Assembly: GCA_964405325.1 (NCBI GenBank)
Contig: CAYONM010000225.1
Location: 1-6,109 of the forward strand
From: CAYONM01 sp964405325
GTDB lineage: Bacteria > Planctomycetota > UBA11346
Direction of reading: 5' to 3'
Length of the DNA stretch: 6,109 bases
Below, piece after piece: positions 5,713-6,109 of the stretch. The first letter of the stretch is position 1, and each line of letters begins with the position of its first letter. The notes under the pieces are model-generated. The model did not search any database and was not told where the DNA came from. It saw only the letters and a program-made list of their open reading frames with translations. A program made the translations under genes and the position numbers.

Positions 5713-6109
5713 GGCCGCACCTCCGGCCGGCTGCCCAGACGGTTGACCGCTTCCGGGCTGAGACAGTCGTCCAATTCCGCTTCCGACAACAATCCCGCAG
5801 CCAACACCGCTGCACGCACCGATTGCCCGGGCTGTACGGTTGCTGCCAGCCGACTGACGGCCTGATAGCCCAGGCGATCAACCAAGGCGGTGAGCAAGGC
5901 GGTGGAGCCCTCCACGCCGCGACGGCAACGCAGCGGATCCGCCTCTAAACCGCGCACGCAGCGTTCGGCCAACATACGACATGCCCGCTCCAACATGCCG
6001 ATCGACCCCAACAATTCATCGGCGATCAACGGCATGAACTGATTGATCTGCAGATCACCCATGCCGCAAGCCTGCGCAATGCAGCCATGGCTGGCCAGAA
6101 CCCGCAAGG
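5709..6109 (-). CDS. Aspartase/fumarase superfamily lyase (aspartate ammonia-lyase-like), C-terminal part
   Basis: About 133 residues of the C-terminus; the gene continues beyond the right edge of the window, and the TTG at 6105-6107 is most likely an internal leucine codon. The segment GDLQINQFMPLIADELLGSI, followed by ERACRMLAERCVRGLEAD, matches the helical-core end and start of the C-terminal domain of class II fumarases and aspartases. The tail TALVDRLGY, SVRAAVLAAGLLSEAELDD and LSPEAVNRLG is the family's closing domain. SVR..VL..GLLSEAELDD is closer to aspartate ammonia-lyase (L-aspartate to fumarate and ammonia) than to FumC as I recall them, but the active-site loop that would discriminate lies outside the window. 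Its stop codon overlaps the next gene's start by four bases. Confidence 0.88.
   Translation of the reverse strand, partial: LRVLASHGCIAQACGMGDLQINQFMPLIADELLGSIGMLERACRMLAERCVRGLEADPLRCRRGVEGSTALLTALVDRLGYQAVSRLAATVQPGQSVRAAVLAAGLLSEAELDDCLSPEAVNRLGSRPEVRP
5719..5724 (-). promoter_or_regulatory. Ribosome binding site of the DUF218 gene, inside the lyase gene
   Basis: GGAGGT on the minus strand, six bases before the ATG at 5710-5712. It lies within the last codons of the upstream lyase gene, so ribosomes finishing that gene are placed to reinitiate at the ATGA overlap. Confidence 0.85.

Overview
The window is a GC-rich bacterial chromosomal segment with four genes, all on the minus strand. 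In transcription order (high to low coordinates) they are: the 3' end of an aspartase/fumarase-superfamily lyase, a DUF218 (YdcF/ElyC/SanA-type) membrane protein, a membrane-anchored Hanks-type Ser/Thr kinase, and the primary sigma factor gene rpoD. The sigma core resembles what I recall of Planctomycetes and related PVC-superphylum proteins: the region 1.2 sequence DDPVRMYLSQMGEIPLLTR and the GNLRLVVSIAKKYRNRGLSF stretch of region 2. A Hanks-type kinase with a long Pro/Ala/Glu-rich stalk fits that origin. The placement is recall-based, moderate at best, and the genus is not determinable from this sequence.

Region by region: 1-50 holds no assignable gene. 51-95 is a perfect 21-bp-stem terminator hairpin behind rpoD. 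110-2733 is rpoD. A reader starting at the GTG codon at 1763-1765 would see a sigma factor of about 551 residues, but the reading frame is open far upstream. It runs through a Lys/Ala/Pro-rich, histone-H1-like extension to an ATG at 2731-2733 with a good ribosome binding site. The extension contains in-frame repeats with a 231-bp period and a 100-N assembly gap. The gap is flanked by the same 55 bp on both sides, so it sits on a repeat the assembler could not resolve. The placeholder length breaks the frame artificially; joining the two 55-bp copies restores one open frame of 822 codons, and an additional repeat copy is likely missing. Between the kinase stop (2866) and rpoD lie a TATAAT-type promoter candidate in a small AT-rich island and a textbook intrinsic terminator (12-bp GC stem plus five T) only 23 bases before the rpoD start codon.

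Upstream, the kinase (2866-4797) has a cytoplasmic kinase domain, one membrane span, a disordered Pro/Ala/Glu stalk and a small C-terminal beta-rich domain. 51 bp separate it from the DUF218 gene (4849-5712), whose ATG overlaps the stop codon of the lyase gene (ATGA) and whose ribosome binding site lies inside that gene. The lyase-DUF218 pair therefore looks translationally coupled, and the kinase may belong to the same transcript. rpoD is probably a separate or attenuated unit. Nothing in the window looks like a mobile element, CRISPR array or RNA gene. The most unusual parts are the sigma-factor extension and the terminator in the rpoD leader.
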